A stretch of DNA of 30,380 bases from JAGOVB01 sp964481175 (GCA_964481175.1 CAYZSZ010000010.1:1-30380); one strand, 5' to 3'; positions 14,490-22,125 are shown, numbered from the stretch's first letter. Translations and numbers: made by a program. The notes: a model not told the origin generated them from the sequence alone.

Positions 14490-15473
14490 GTGAAAAGAAT
14501 ATACCTAGATTATGCAGCTCTCACTCCGATCGACAAGGAGGTTTTGGCCTTGGTTCAGGCGTCTTATACTCATGCCAATCCAAACTCATTGCACAAAGAT
14601 GGCGTAGCTGCACAAAAGGTCATCGATCAAGCCAAAAAAGATGTCGCTGACTTTATCGGCGCTCATCCTGATGAAATACATTTTACTAGCTCTGCTACTG
14701 AAGCAAATAGAATTGCGATGAGTGTTGGCAAGGCTTTGATTTCTCCTATAGAACATTCTTCAGTAATGGAAAGTGCAATCGAACCAGAATATTTAAAAAT
14801 AAATAACGGCGGCGTGGTAGAGATTGAAACAATAAAAGATGAAATAAAAATAGTTTCAGTCCAATGGGTCAACAATGAAATAGGTACGATCCAGCCAGTC
14901 TACGAAATCGCTAAAAAAGTAAAAGATGCAGGAAAACTATTTCATGTCGATGCGAGCCAGGCACCACTCACTCAGGTGATCGATGTGAAAAAGGTAAAAG
15001 CAGATCTCCTTGTACTCGATGGAAATAAGATATATGGACCACGCGGTGTAGGTGTTCTCTTTGTGCGACGGGGCACTGATATAAAGATTCCACGGGGCGC
15101 TACTCCCAATGTGCCTGCAATCGCTGGATTTGCTTTAGCTTTGAAAAAAATAAATGTAGAAAAGAATGTAGCTCACTTTGAAAAGCTAAACAAATTCTTT
15201 GATTTTAAAAATATAAACGGCTCACCTCGATCACCTCATATCCTAAACATTTCATTTCCAGGAAAAGATGCAGAGTTTCTTTTATTCCAACTCGATGCAG
15301 CCGGTATATCGGTTTCTACAAAAAGCTCATGTATGCGTGACGAAGACGAGTCATACGTGCTCAAAGCAATCGGTGCCGATTCAAAAAGTTCATTACGATT
15401 TTCGTTTGGAACGATGACGACGGAGGGGGAGGTAAAAAAGGCTGTGGAAATACTGCATAAAATTATTGACTAA
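14490..15473 (+). CDS. Cysteine desulfurase (NifS/IscS family), short form
   Basis: This PLP enzyme removes sulfur from cysteine for Fe-S clusters and tRNA thiolation. The 327-aa protein shows Y-L-D-Y-A-A near the start, E-H-S-S-V (His89), V-N-N-E-I-G-T-I-Q-P, H-V-D-A-S-Q-A (Asp154), the PLP Lys180 in D-G-N-K-I-Y-G-P and the catalytic Cys281 in K-S-S-C. It is shorter than the usual 380-400 residues, and the R-S-G-T segment is altered to R-G-A-T. I prefer the GTG at 14490, which gives the family-typical start K-R-I-Y-L-D-Y and the 6-nt spacing to TATACT, over the ATG at 14487. No scaffold gene (iscU) lies nearby. Confidence 0.88.
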   Translation: MKRIYLDYAALTPIDKEVLALVQASYTHANPNSLHKDGVAAQKVIDQAKKDVADFIGAHPDEIHFTSSATEANRIAMSVGKALISPIEHSSVMESAIEPEYLKINNGGVVEIETIKDEIKIVSVQWVNNEIGTIQPVYEIAKKVKDAGKLFHVDASQAPLTQVIDVKKVKADLLVLDGNKIYGPRGVGVLFVRRGTDIKIPRGATPNVPAIAGFALALKKINVEKNVAHFEKLNKFFDFKNINGSPRSPHILNISFPGKDAEFLLFQLDAAGISVSTKSSCMRDEDESYVLKAIGADSKSSLRFSFGTMTTEGEVKKAVEILHKIID

Positions 15474-15494
15474 ACTGTATATTTTTGAGACGAT
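15466..15494 (+). promoter_or_regulatory. Promoter of the pseudo-protease-clpB operon, leaderless
   Basis: TTGACT (15466-15471, overlapping the upstream stop codon), a 17-bp spacer ending TGA, and a weak -10 GACGAT (15489-15494) 6 nt before the ATG at 15501. The TGn extension would compensate for the poor hexamer. Confidence 0.45.
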
Positions 15495-15500
15495 TAGGTC

Positions 15501-16178
15501 ATGGAAGACCTTACTAAACAACAAATTGTTCTCGTCACACTCCTCGTTAGTTTTGTCACATCGATTGCAACGGGTATTATCACCGTGTCTATGATGAATC
15601 AAGCGCCGCAAACATTTACTCAGACAGTAAACAGAGTAGTGGAACGTACGATCGAACGAGTAGTGCCTGATGCGAGCCTTATAAAAACAATAGAGCCAAA
15701 AGTCATCACGCTCGACGACCAGGTAGCAGAGGTAAGTGATATCGGACTAAGCAGCGTGGTCAAAGTGCTCGATGATGAAAATACTGTAGTTGCTTTGGGA
15801 CCGATCATTTCTAAAAATGGAAAAGTGATTACACATATCGTTCCAGGTACGTACAAACTGCAGTACCCAGATGGGCAACGATACCCAGCGACTATCGCAA
15901 GCTCGACCGATACTTTTTCTATCTTGGTTCCGACTACAGAAAAGAGATTTATCCCTCTCACTCCAGCAAGAAACGTAAAAGCAGGAAAAACAGTAGTGCT
16001 CATAGCTGGGGACAACGTCTTTCAAGGAATCATCCAAAACGCTTCGACAACCGTAACTAGCATCGAGCAGTCAAAATCTACTAACGGCTCATTTCTCCTC
16101 GACTTGACTGGAAGTCTCATCGGTGTCAATATAAACAACACTTTCGTGCCCGCAAGTATAATCACTCCATACATATAA
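15501..16178 (+). CDS. Membrane-anchored trypsin-like protein lacking catalytic residues
   Basis: The 225-aa protein has an N-terminal transmembrane helix (about 9-31), a short helical stalk (Q-T-V-N-R-V-V-E-R-T-I-E-R-V-V) and a beta-rich domain resembling HtrA/trypsin-like proteases. G-P-I-I-S-K-N-G-K-V-I-T-H-I-V sits where HtrA has the His region, and G-S-F-L-L-D-L-T-G-S-L-I-G-V-N replaces N-S-G-G-P-L-x-x-x-G-x-x-I-G-I-N. The nucleophile Ser aligns with Gly. It is probably a non-catalytic binding or sensing protein. It ends 1 nt before clpB, so the two are co-transcribed, which fits a protein-quality role. The fold call is by motif. Confidence 0.65.
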   Translation: MEDLTKQQIVLVTLLVSFVTSIATGIITVSMMNQAPQTFTQTVNRVVERTIERVVPDASLIKTIEPKVITLDDQVAEVSDIGLSSVVKVLDDENTVVALGPIISKNGKVITHIVPGTYKLQYPDGQRYPATIASSTDTFSILVPTTEKRFIPLTPARNVKAGKTVVLIAGDNVFQGIIQNASTTVTSIEQSKSTNGSFLLDLTGSLIGVNINNTFVPASIITPYI

Positions 16179-16179
16179 T

Positions 16180-18852
16180 ATGCCTCCACTAAGAAACTTC
16201 ACTACAAAAGCAAAAGAAGCGATCAAACGAGCTCATGAGCTCGCTATCGAGCGTGGTCAGAACCATGTAAACCCAGTGCACTTGCTCTGCGCTTTGATTT
16301 TGCAGGACGAGTCTATGGTTACTTCTATCCTCGATCGAATGGAGATCGATACAGGCGTTTTGACTGATCTCATCCTCGAAGCGATTGAAGCCCCAGAAGG
16401 TGGACAGGTTCTTTCTCCTTCATATCAGATATATCTCACCCCAGAGCTTGCTCAGATCCTAGAGACAGCAGGGAAAGTAGCCGCAGATCTAAAAGACGAG
16501 TTTATTTCTACTGAACACCTCTTTATCGCTACTATCGACGTGAGCTCACCAGCAAAAGATATACTCGCTCGATTTAAAATCACTCGAGAGAGCGTGGTCT
16601 CTATCATCGAAGATATCAAAACATCTGGAGAAAAAGATGGATCACAACCAAAAAAGTTCCGAACATTGGCAAAGTTTACTCGAAGCCTTACAAAGCTCGC
16701 AAAAGAAAACAAGCTCGACCCAGTCATCGGTCGTGATTCTGAAATCTTGCGTGTTATCCAGATCCTTTCTCGACGCACAAAAAACAATCCGATTCTCATC
16801 GGAGAAGCTGGAGTAGGAAAGACTGCTATCGCAGAAGGTTTGGCGATCCGTATTGCTCAAGGCGATGTCCCAGAGTCACTCAAAGACAAAGAATTGGTGT
16901 CACTTGATATCGGGTCTTTGATTGCAGGTACAAAGTACCGCGGAGAGTTCGAAGAGCGTTTAAAAAATATTTTGAAAGAAATCGAACGTTCAGAAGGCAA
17001 GATCATCCTCTTTATTGATGAGATCCATACACTGGTAGGTGCAGGTGCTTCAGAGGGCTCGATGGATGCTTCAAACATGCTAAAACCAGCACTCGCTCGT
17101 GGTGAGCTCCGTGCAATCGGTGCAACAACACTCAAAGAATTCCAGAAACATATCGAAAAAGACCCAGCGCTCACACGACGGTTCCAGCCAGTACATGTAG
17201 TAGAACCAAGCGAAGAAGATGCTATCGCTATATTGCGTGGGCTCAAAGAAAAATATGAGTTGTATCACGGCGTGCGCATCACTGACGATGCGATCGTTGC
17301 AGCAGTCAACCTATCTAGCCGATATATCTCTGATCGATTTTTACCAGATAAAACTGTCGACCTCATCGACGAGGCGGCTTCTGCTCTAAAAATCTCTTTG
17401 GAAAATATGCCACCACAGCTCGAAGAGACTCGACGTAAGGTGATGCGACTCGAAATCGAACGCGAAGCATTGAAAAAAGAAAGCTCAAAAGAAGCAAAGC
17501 AGCGCATCGCTGATATCGAAGAGAATATCGCAAACTTAAAAGAAACAACAAGTGAGCTTGAGCTAAAGTGGAAAAATGAAAAAGAAACTATCACTGATAT
17601 AAAGCGAATCAAAAAAGAACTCGAGGTCCTCCGTATCGAAGCGGATGCAGCTGAGGCTCGTGCTGATCTCGTAAAAGCTGCAGAGATGCGATATGCAAAG
17701 ATCCCCGCACTTGAAAAAGATCTCGACACAAAATCAAAGCGCTTGAAAAAGCTACAGATGTCACGACGCATCTTGAAAGAGGAAATCACTGAGCAAGACA
17801 TTGCTGATGTTGTTTCTCGATGGACTGGTATCCCTGTGTATCGCATGCTCGAGGAAGAAGCTTCAAAACTCAGCCGTATGGAAGAGGTGCTTCACAAGCG
17901 TATCGTCGGTCAGGCAGAGGCAGTAAAGAAAATATCAGACACGATCAAACGATCACGCGCTGGTATCGCTGATCCAAATCGACCAATCGGCTCATTTATA
18001 TTCCTTGGTCCAACTGGAGTGGGAAAGACTGAGCTCACAAAAGCGCTCGCAGAGTTCCTTTTTAACGATGACAAAGCGCTCATCCGAGTGGATATGTCAG
18101 AGTTTATGGAAAAGCATTCAGTAGCAAAACTAATCGGTGCACCTCCGGGCTATGTTGGGTTTGATGATGCCGGTGGACTCACCGAAGCGGTGCGACACCG
18201 ACCTTACTCTGTGATCTTGTTTGATGAGATTGAAAAGGCGCATCCTGATGTCTTTAACATCCTTCTTCAAGTACTCGACAATGGTCGCCTCACTGACTCA
18301 AAGGGACGTGTTGTAAACTTCAAAAATACAGTCATTATCATGACTTCAAACATCGGTGCTCAGTACATCGAGAAGATGGAAAAACTCGGCTTCAAATCGA
18401 GCGAGACAGCAGAAAAAACAAATTATACTGAGATGAAGGATCGTGTAATGGGCAGTCTAAAGGATTATTTCCGCCCAGAATTCTTGAACCGCATCGATGA
18501 CATCATCCTCTTTGATATCCTTTCTCCAGAAAGTATCACTGAGATTGTTAAACTTCAAGTCGAGATCGTCCGCGCACGTCTAAAGACAAAAGATATCAAC
18601 CTTGAAGTGTCTGACGATGTTCTAAAATATCTTGCTAAAGAAGGATACAATCCGCAGTTCGGAGCTCGACCACTCAAGCGTCTGATCCAAAACAAGATTC
18701 TGACCCCGATCGCTTCAATGATGATTTCAAAAGGAGTCACCAAAGATGGCTATGTCTATGTGACTATGAAAGGAGACGAAGGTGTGCTTGATGTAAAGAA
18801 AAAGAAGAGGGAAGTAAAGATGCAGCTTAATCAAAATGTTGTAAGCAGATAG
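16180..18852 (+). CDS. clpB: ATP-dependent chaperone ClpB
   Basis: ClpB is a hexameric AAA+ disaggregase working with DnaK. The 890-aa protein has a Clp N domain (1-145), a first AAA module with Walker A G-E-A-G-V-G-K-T (208-215), and a long coiled-coil middle domain (about 410-540) with an R-W-T-G-I-P-V linker. The second module has Walker A G-P-T-G-V-G-K-T (610-617), followed by the C-terminal D2-small domain. The full-length middle domain and the absence of a clear ClpP-docking [IL]-G-[FL] loop favour ClpB over ClpC or ClpA. It starts 1 nt after the pseudo-protease gene and is followed by tRNA-Tyr. No CIRCE element is seen. Confidence 0.9.
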   Translation: MPPLRNFTTKAKEAIKRAHELAIERGQNHVNPVHLLCALILQDESMVTSILDRMEIDTGVLTDLILEAIEAPEGGQVLSPSYQIYLTPELAQILETAGKVAADLKDEFISTEHLFIATIDVSSPAKDILARFKITRESVVSIIEDIKTSGEKDGSQPKKFRTLAKFTRSLTKLAKENKLDPVIGRDSEILRVIQILSRRTKNNPILIGEAGVGKTAIAEGLAIRIAQGDVPESLKDKELVSLDIGSLIAGTKYRGEFEERLKNILKEIERSEGKIILFIDEIHTLVGAGASEGSMDASNMLKPALARGELRAIGATTLKEFQKHIEKDPALTRRFQPVHVVEPSEEDAIAILRGLKEKYELYHGVRITDDAIVAAVNLSSRYISDRFLPDKTVDLIDEAASALKISLENMPPQLEETRRKVMRLEIEREALKKESSKEAKQRIADIEENIANLKETTSELELKWKNEKETITDIKRIKKELEVLRIEADAAEARADLVKAAEMRYAKIPALEKDLDTKSKRLKKLQMSRRILKEEITEQDIADVVSRWTGIPVYRMLEEEASKLSRMEEVLHKRIVGQAEAVKKISDTIKRSRAGIADPNRPIGSFIFLGPTGVGKTELTKALAEFLFNDDKALIRVDMSEFMEKHSVAKLIGAPPGYVGFDDAGGLTEAVRHRPYSVILFDEIEKAHPDVFNILLQVLDNGRLTDSKGRVVNFKNTVIIMTSNIGAQYIEKMEKLGFKSSETAEKTNYTEMKDRVMGSLKDYFRPEFLNRIDDIILFDILSPESITEIVKLQVEIVRARLKTKDINLEVSDDVLKYLAKEGYNPQFGARPLKRLIQNKILTPIASMMISKGVTKDGYVYVTMKGDEGVLDVKKKKREVKMQLNQNVVSR

Positions 18853-18867
18853 AAGTTGTTGTATGAT
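18839..18867 (+). promoter_or_regulatory. Promoter of tRNA-Tyr
   Basis: TTGTAA (18839-18844), a 17-bp spacer and TATGAT (18862-18867). The start site would fall about 2 nt before the mature tRNA. The -35 overlaps the end of clpB. Confidence 0.5.
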
Positions 18868-18875
18868 GGCTCTAC

Positions 18876-18958
18876 GCGCAGGTGGTAGAGCGGTCAATTA
18901 CAACAGACTGTAAATCTGTCGCCTTCGGGCTTCGGGGGTTCAAATCCCTCCCTGCGCA
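18876..18958 (+). tRNA. tRNA-Tyr (anticodon GUA)
   Basis: It is an 83-nt class II tRNA with GCGCAGG acceptor pairing CCTGCGC, anticodon arm CAGA-CTGTAAA-TCTG (GUA), long variable arm GCCTTCGGGC and A73. CCA is not encoded. It follows clpB by 23 nt. Confidence 0.93.
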
Positions 18959-18968
18959 CAGAATGTAT

Positions 18969-18996
18969 AAAGGCCGGTCCCCTGGGACCGGCCTTT
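18969..18996. terminator. Strong bidirectional terminator
   Basis: AAAGGCCGGTCC and GGACCGGCCTTT form a perfect 12-bp stem with a 4-nt loop. It can end tRNA-Tyr on the plus strand and the 43-aa gene on the minus strand. Confidence 0.75.
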
Positions 18997-19013
18997 GCGC
19001 TCACTGATTTGAG

Positions 19014-19145
19014 CTATTTCTCACTCTGACCCCGAGGACACTTTCTGCTTGGGAGCAGGAGTCCAATCGGGCGAGGATTTCTCCGGCGGCACCTCTTTTT
19101 AGAGAGATATTTGTCCGGAAGGGAAAGGAAAAGATCGTCGTTCAT
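19014..19145 (-). CDS. Small basic protein, 43 aa (candidate)
   Basis: A 43-codon frame from ATG (19145) to TAG (19014-19016) encodes a protein with an acidic start (M-N-D-D-L-F-L-S-L-P-D-K-Y-L) and then a strongly basic stretch (K-K-R-C-R-R-R-N-P-R-P), with two Cys. I recognise no family. Support comes from signals: TTGACT-17-TATAAC on the minus strand, with the -10 ending 7 nt before the ATG (leaderless), and a strong terminator 18 nt after the stop. It fills what would otherwise be a 335-base gap between tRNA-Tyr and the next secreted-protein gene. A short RNA gene is the alternative. Confidence 0.45.
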   Translation of the reverse strand: MNDDLFLSLPDKYLSKKRCRRRNPRPIGLLLPSRKCPRGQSEK

Positions 19146-19152
19146 TAAAGTA

Positions 19153-19181
19153 GTTATACCCTATGTATTGATATAAGTCAA
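19153..19181 (-). promoter_or_regulatory. Promoter of the 43-aa gene
   Basis: Minus strand: TTGACT (19176-19181), a 17-bp spacer, TATAAC (19153-19158), then 7 nt to the ATG. Its -35 faces the -35 of the plus-strand promoter inside a palindrome (19177-19195, GTCAAATA-ggg-TATTTGAC). Confidence 0.6.
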
Positions 19182-19190
19182 ATAGGGTAT

Positions 19191-19219
19191 TTGACAAAAA
19201 CACTACCATGTGCTAGAAA
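19191..19219 (+). promoter_or_regulatory. Sigma-70-type promoter of secreted-protein gene A
   Basis: Consensus TTGACA (19191-19196), a 17-bp spacer ending TGC, and TAGAAA (19214-19219). The start site would be near 19226, so the coding start must be the ATG at 19294, leaving a leader of about 68 nt. Confidence 0.7.
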
Positions 19220-19224
19220 TACGC

Positions 19225-19266
19225 GAGCTCTTTTATTGCTGTTCACATGTGTGCGCAGCGGAGCTC
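19225..19266 (+). promoter_or_regulatory. Structured 5' leader of gene A (shared with gene B)
   Basis: GAGCTC (19225-19230) and GAGCTC (19261-19266) can pair with each other and enclose GCTG (19238-19241) pairing with CAGC (19256-19259). Gene B has the same arrangement with different loop sequence. Confidence 0.5.
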
Positions 19267-19293
19267 TTCGTAAACTGCAGTGTTTGCAAACTC

Positions 19294-19944
19294 ATGAACT
19301 ACCTTCGTCTCCTGGTGGTCGCGTGTGCGATCGCCCTCGGCATCAGCAATATCAATGCGCAGCTCGTCAAGGTCGCGCTGGCCTGGAACACCGATTTGGA
19401 TGGCAACGGGCTGCTGAGCCTGGGCGGCAAGAATCAGTGTGTCAGCTTGGCCCCGACCCGGGACAAGTGCACCCTGGTCAAGTACCAGACGGAGCCTGAC
19501 GGGTTCCACTATGCGGAGAGGAAAATCTACGGGAACTTCTTCGAGTACCATATTTACGTGGTGGCCGGCCAGTATTACTTCAAGCTGACTTCAGTTCATC
19601 CGGAGCCACCGTACGACCGAACTGGAGCTCCGGAAGAAGTCTTTCCTTTGTTTCTCTACTACGCGCGTGGAGCGGCAATTTCGCTTCGAAACTTGTCGAC
19701 CCCGGTGACAAGGCCACCCAATTACGGGTTCTTCACCTACGAGGACTTCAACACGTTCAGCGATCTGAATAACGGCGTGGGCACCGCCATGGTGCTGATG
19801 TCGGACTCCCCATATTCGATTCGCGGGAAGTGCTATGTGAGTGGCTACATGGATGGTTTGTGCTCGATCCAGGTCAGGCCGATCATCCTCTCGAGCAAGG
19901 GGCAGACCTGGTTTGAAGAATACTGGGCCAATTTGATTTTGTAG
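19294..19944 (+). CDS. Secreted protein A with MNYLR-type signal peptide (GC-rich orphan)
   Basis: The 216-aa protein has a signal peptide (M-N-Y-L-R, hydrophobic core to about residue 17, likely cut after I-N-A-Q near 23) and a beta-rich mature part with four Cys. Motifs shared with the next gene are V-V-A-G-Q-Y-Y-F-K-L, G-V-G-T-A-M-V-L and Q-V-R-P-I-I-L-S at corresponding places. The two are therefore distant paralogs with a nearly identical first 48 bases. The family is unknown; an extracellular beta-sandwich is plausible. It has its own promoter, structured leader and terminator and is much GC-richer than clpB. A frame extending to 19210 would overlap the promoter and is rejected. Confidence 0.7.
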   Translation: MNYLRLLVVACAIALGISNINAQLVKVALAWNTDLDGNGLLSLGGKNQCVSLAPTRDKCTLVKYQTEPDGFHYAERKIYGNFFEYHIYVVAGQYYFKLTSVHPEPPYDRTGAPEEVFPLFLYYARGAAISLRNLSTPVTRPPNYGFFTYEDFNTFSDLNNGVGTAMVLMSDSPYSIRGKCYVSGYMDGLCSIQVRPIILSSKGQTWFEEYWANLIL

Positions 19945-19968
19945 GCCCGAATCGACTGCAGTGATCAG

Positions 19969-20000
19969 AGGCCCTGTTCGCAGAATGCGACAGGGCCTTT
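19969..20000 (+). terminator. Intrinsic terminator of gene A
   Basis: AGGCCCTG-tt-CGC pairs with GCG-a-CAGGGCCT (stem to 19998) and is followed by TTCTCTTT. It lies 25 nt after the stop codon. Confidence 0.8.
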
Positions 20001-20028
20001 CTCTTTGCATTGTATTTACATTGTATAT

Positions 20029-20057
20029 TTGACAGGTCCACCACGATATGTTATAAG
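20029..20057 (+). promoter_or_regulatory. Sigma-70-type promoter of secreted-protein gene B
   Basis: TTGACA (20029-20034), a 17-bp spacer and TATAAG (20052-20057). The start site would be near 20064 and the leader about 72 nt. Confidence 0.7.
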
Positions 20058-20062
20058 ATCTA

Positions 20063-20103
20063 GGGCTCTTAATCTGCTGTCACGGACGTGTACAGCTGAG
20101 CTC
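20063..20103 (+). promoter_or_regulatory. Structured 5' leader of gene B (shared with gene A)
   Basis: GGGCTC (20063-20068) can pair with GAGCTC (20098-20103), with one G-U pair replacing the A-U of gene A. This encloses GCTGT-CACG (20076-20084) pairing with CGTG-ACAGC (20087-20096, one bulged base). The layout matches gene A despite sequence differences. Confidence 0.5.
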
Positions 20104-20135
20104 CTTGCAATAAACCGTTAGTTTGTTTCTCAACC

Positions 20136-20723
20136 ATGAACTACCTTCGTTTCCTGGTGCTCGCGTGTGCGATCGCCTTCGGCCTCAATGTCAGTGCGAC
20201 TGCCATCAACCCGCCACCCGTTATCACGAAGGTGACGGCAGCGAGCAGCTCCAGTATTTGCTACCGCGCCGAGTACAACGGATTCAATCGGTGTGTGAGC
20301 GCCAAGTACGTGCTCGCCAACGACCTGCGTGTCCGGCATTGGTATTCCTACAACGTCGCCGCCAACATGGATCAGTTCACGGATACGGTGGTGCCGGCCG
20401 GGACCTACAAGTTTTGGCTCGACGGGGCCGACCATCTCATCATGCAAGGGGCGGGGAATATCGCGTTCCCCAAACACACCTACAACCTGAACCGTTACGG
20501 AACAACCGGCGCCGACTGCTACTTGTTACAATTCCTGGATCCCTCGGTCAGTGTCAAAATGGACTTTGTTCTCCCCGGAACCTACAGCGGGGCCGGTACG
20601 ACGATCGTGATCCCAGTCTTTGCTGTCGTTTCGGGAACGGTCACGTTCTCCAGCCCGACGTCGATCGAATCGTTCAGGGTTCGCCCGGTTCGGATTTCGA
20701 GGCCTGTGACCCCGTTGCCGTAG
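20136..20723 (+). CDS. Secreted protein B with MNYLR-type signal peptide (GC-rich orphan)
   Basis: The 195-aa protein has a signal peptide nearly identical in DNA to that of gene A (45 of the first 48 bases), with likely cleavage near A-T-A around residue 24. The mature part is beta-rich and has three Cys. V-V-P-A-G-T-Y-K-F-W-L, G-A-G-T-T-I-V-I and S-F-R-V-R-P-V-R-I-S match gene A's motifs in the same order, while the rest differs strongly. It is probably a duplicated and diverged surface or exported protein. It has its own promoter, leader and terminator. I recognise no family. Confidence 0.7.
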   Translation: MNYLRFLVLACAIAFGLNVSATAINPPPVITKVTAASSSSICYRAEYNGFNRCVSAKYVLANDLRVRHWYSYNVAANMDQFTDTVVPAGTYKFWLDGADHLIMQGAGNIAFPKHTYNLNRYGTTGADCYLLQFLDPSVSVKMDFVLPGTYSGAGTTIVIPVFAVVSGTVTFSSPTSIESFRVRPVRISRPVTPLP

Positions 20724-20754
20724 TCTTCTTCGGAAGTAAACGGCCCTCAAACAG

Positions 20755-20787
20755 ACCCTGCGCGCGTATGCGGCGGGGTTTTTTCTT
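20755..20787 (+). terminator. Intrinsic terminator of gene B
   Basis: ACCCTGC (20755-20761) pairs with GCGGGGT (20773-20779), followed by TTTTTTCTT. Confidence 0.65.
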
Positions 20788-20802
20788 ACCTAAATTTATC
20801 TA

Positions 20803-20831
20803 TTGACGTTTTATACAAAATATGTTAGTGT
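20803..20831 (+). promoter_or_regulatory. Sigma-70-type promoter of the 54-aa/340-aa unit
   Basis: TTGACG (20803-20808), a 17-bp spacer and TAGTGT (20826-20831). The leader to the ATG at 20877 would be about 40 nt and holds a small hairpin (TGCC/GGCA, 20841-20856). Confidence 0.6.
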
Positions 20832-20876
20832 ATCGCAACGTGCCAAATGTACGGCATGTGAACATTGTCATCAACC

Positions 20877-21041
20877 ATGAGAATCCTCTGCGGAATTATC
20901 GGTCTGGCCATCTTGGCCGGAGTCTTCTACATCGTCATTCAGAATCGCCCCGTTCAACAGACGGCGGCGCCGGTGGAGGCCCAACAGGCTCCCACCACGA
21001 ACAACACGCTCCACATCAAGGGACTCGTTCGGGTCAACTAA
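20877..21041 (+). CDS. Small membrane-anchored protein, 54 aa
   Basis: The 54-aa protein has one transmembrane helix (about residues 3-22, I-L-C-G-I-I-G-L-A-I-L-A-G-V-F-Y-I-V-I) followed by a Gln/Ala/Pro/Thr-rich tail that ends H-I-K-G-L-V-R-V-N. Start and stop fit well between the promoter and the following secreted-protein gene, and codon use is GC-rich like that gene. It is first in a two-gene unit. A longer frame in another phase covers the same bases but would begin before the transcription start. The function is unknown. Confidence 0.55.
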   Translation: MRILCGIIGLAILAGVFYIVIQNRPVQQTAAPVEAQQAPTTNNTLHIKGLVRVN

Positions 21042-21073
21042 CCCAAAACATCAACAACAAACAAGCAATAATC

Positions 21074-22096
21074 GTGAACAGATTCCTCATTTCCATTTGT
21101 GCCAGCATTCTGCTGGCGTTTGGTCTCTTTGGCGCCAGCATGCCGAATGAGCTTCCTACCACATCGGCGGCCCTCATTGCGTACGCCAATTTTCAGGCGG
21201 CGCATGTGTCCATCGGCATCTCCGGGCGCCTCGTTGCAGACCCAAAGGAGGGCGACAGCTATGTCAGCCTCAATACCACCGAGGGCTCCGCCGAGGCCAT
21301 CAATCAGGCGATTGGGTCGGCTGAACTCGACTTCGGAGTTGTCAACCCAGCAGTGAAGCTCTATCTTTCGATCGCTGTGTATGACAAGAGCTGGAAACAG
21401 CTCTACACCTTCGGCGACTATCGAGGTGTGGTGAGTGCCAAAGGCGGCGGCTACAATCTCGATGACTACACGTACAAGCTGTACGCCTCCAAGGTTCCCG
21501 TCAACATCGGGCAAAAGATTCACGTGGCGGAGTTGGTGTATGTCGACGACCAAGGCTACATCAGCGACACAGTGAGTTTGAAGGTCGATGAAAACGGCTC
21601 CTGCTTCTACGTGAGTGAAGAAGATCTGGCTCGCCCCGGCGCGTTCATCCGGATTTATGCCGGCGAGAAGAACTGGGAAGAATACTTCTATGGGCCCGAC
21701 GGCGTTCTCATCGCACCCGAAGACACCCAAGTGCAGTCGCTGAATGGCGAAATCGATGGTGTCAGGATCCTCAAGGGAGCCTGGCAGCATCTGGTCATTC
21801 CGACCAGTGAAGGTCACGGCAAGAACATCGTCACCGAGTTTCATCCCACGAGTACGGGGTTGCAGGTGATGACTGCGGTCACGAGCGAAGGCAAGGTGCC
21901 CATCTCGGTCGTGGTGGAATCGTCGGATGGTCAGTATGAAGTCATCCCGACCATCACGGAGAAAAACGGGTATGTCACCCACAACTTCGTTCAGGGTCTC
22001 GTCTACCAGGTGTACTACAAATGGAGCGAGGGCGACCTCATCGAAGATGGTGCTGAAGGCAGCAGCGGCTTCCCCAAGGGCATCGCCGCACCGTAA
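21074..22096 (+). CDS. Secreted protein C, 340 aa (GC-rich orphan)
   Basis: From GTG (21074) the protein starts with a good signal peptide (M-N-R-F-L-I-S-I-C-A-S-I-L-L-A-F-G-L-F-G-A, cut near residue 21). A beta-rich mature region follows with repeated aromatic strands (K-L-Y-L-S-I-A-V-Y-D-K-S-W-K-Q-L-Y, V-Y-Y-K-W) and a Gly/Ala/Pro-rich end. Only one or two Cys are present. Extending the frame to 20822 would add about 84 residues that overlap the 54-aa gene and hide the signal peptide, so the GTG is preferred. No family is recognised; an exported adhesin-like or structural role is possible but unproven. It is the second gene of its unit. Confidence 0.65.
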   Translation: MNRFLISICASILLAFGLFGASMPNELPTTSAALIAYANFQAAHVSIGISGRLVADPKEGDSYVSLNTTEGSAEAINQAIGSAELDFGVVNPAVKLYLSIAVYDKSWKQLYTFGDYRGVVSAKGGGYNLDDYTYKLYASKVPVNIGQKIHVAELVYVDDQGYISDTVSLKVDENGSCFYVSEEDLARPGAFIRIYAGEKNWEEYFYGPDGVLIAPEDTQVQSLNGEIDGVRILKGAWQHLVIPTSEGHGKNIVTEFHPTSTGLQVMTAVTSEGKVPISVVVESSDGQYEVIPTITEKNGYVTHNFVQGLVYQVYYKWSEGDLIEDGAEGSSGFPKGIAAP

Positions 22097-22125
22097 GTCG
22101 GACAGCAAAGCATGTGCTGAAGCAG

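Noticed and set aside
20822..22096. A single 424-codon frame covering the start of the 340-aa secreted protein
   Set aside because: It would begin inside the promoter, overlap the 54-aa gene and bury a clear signal peptide. The GTG at 21074 fits better.
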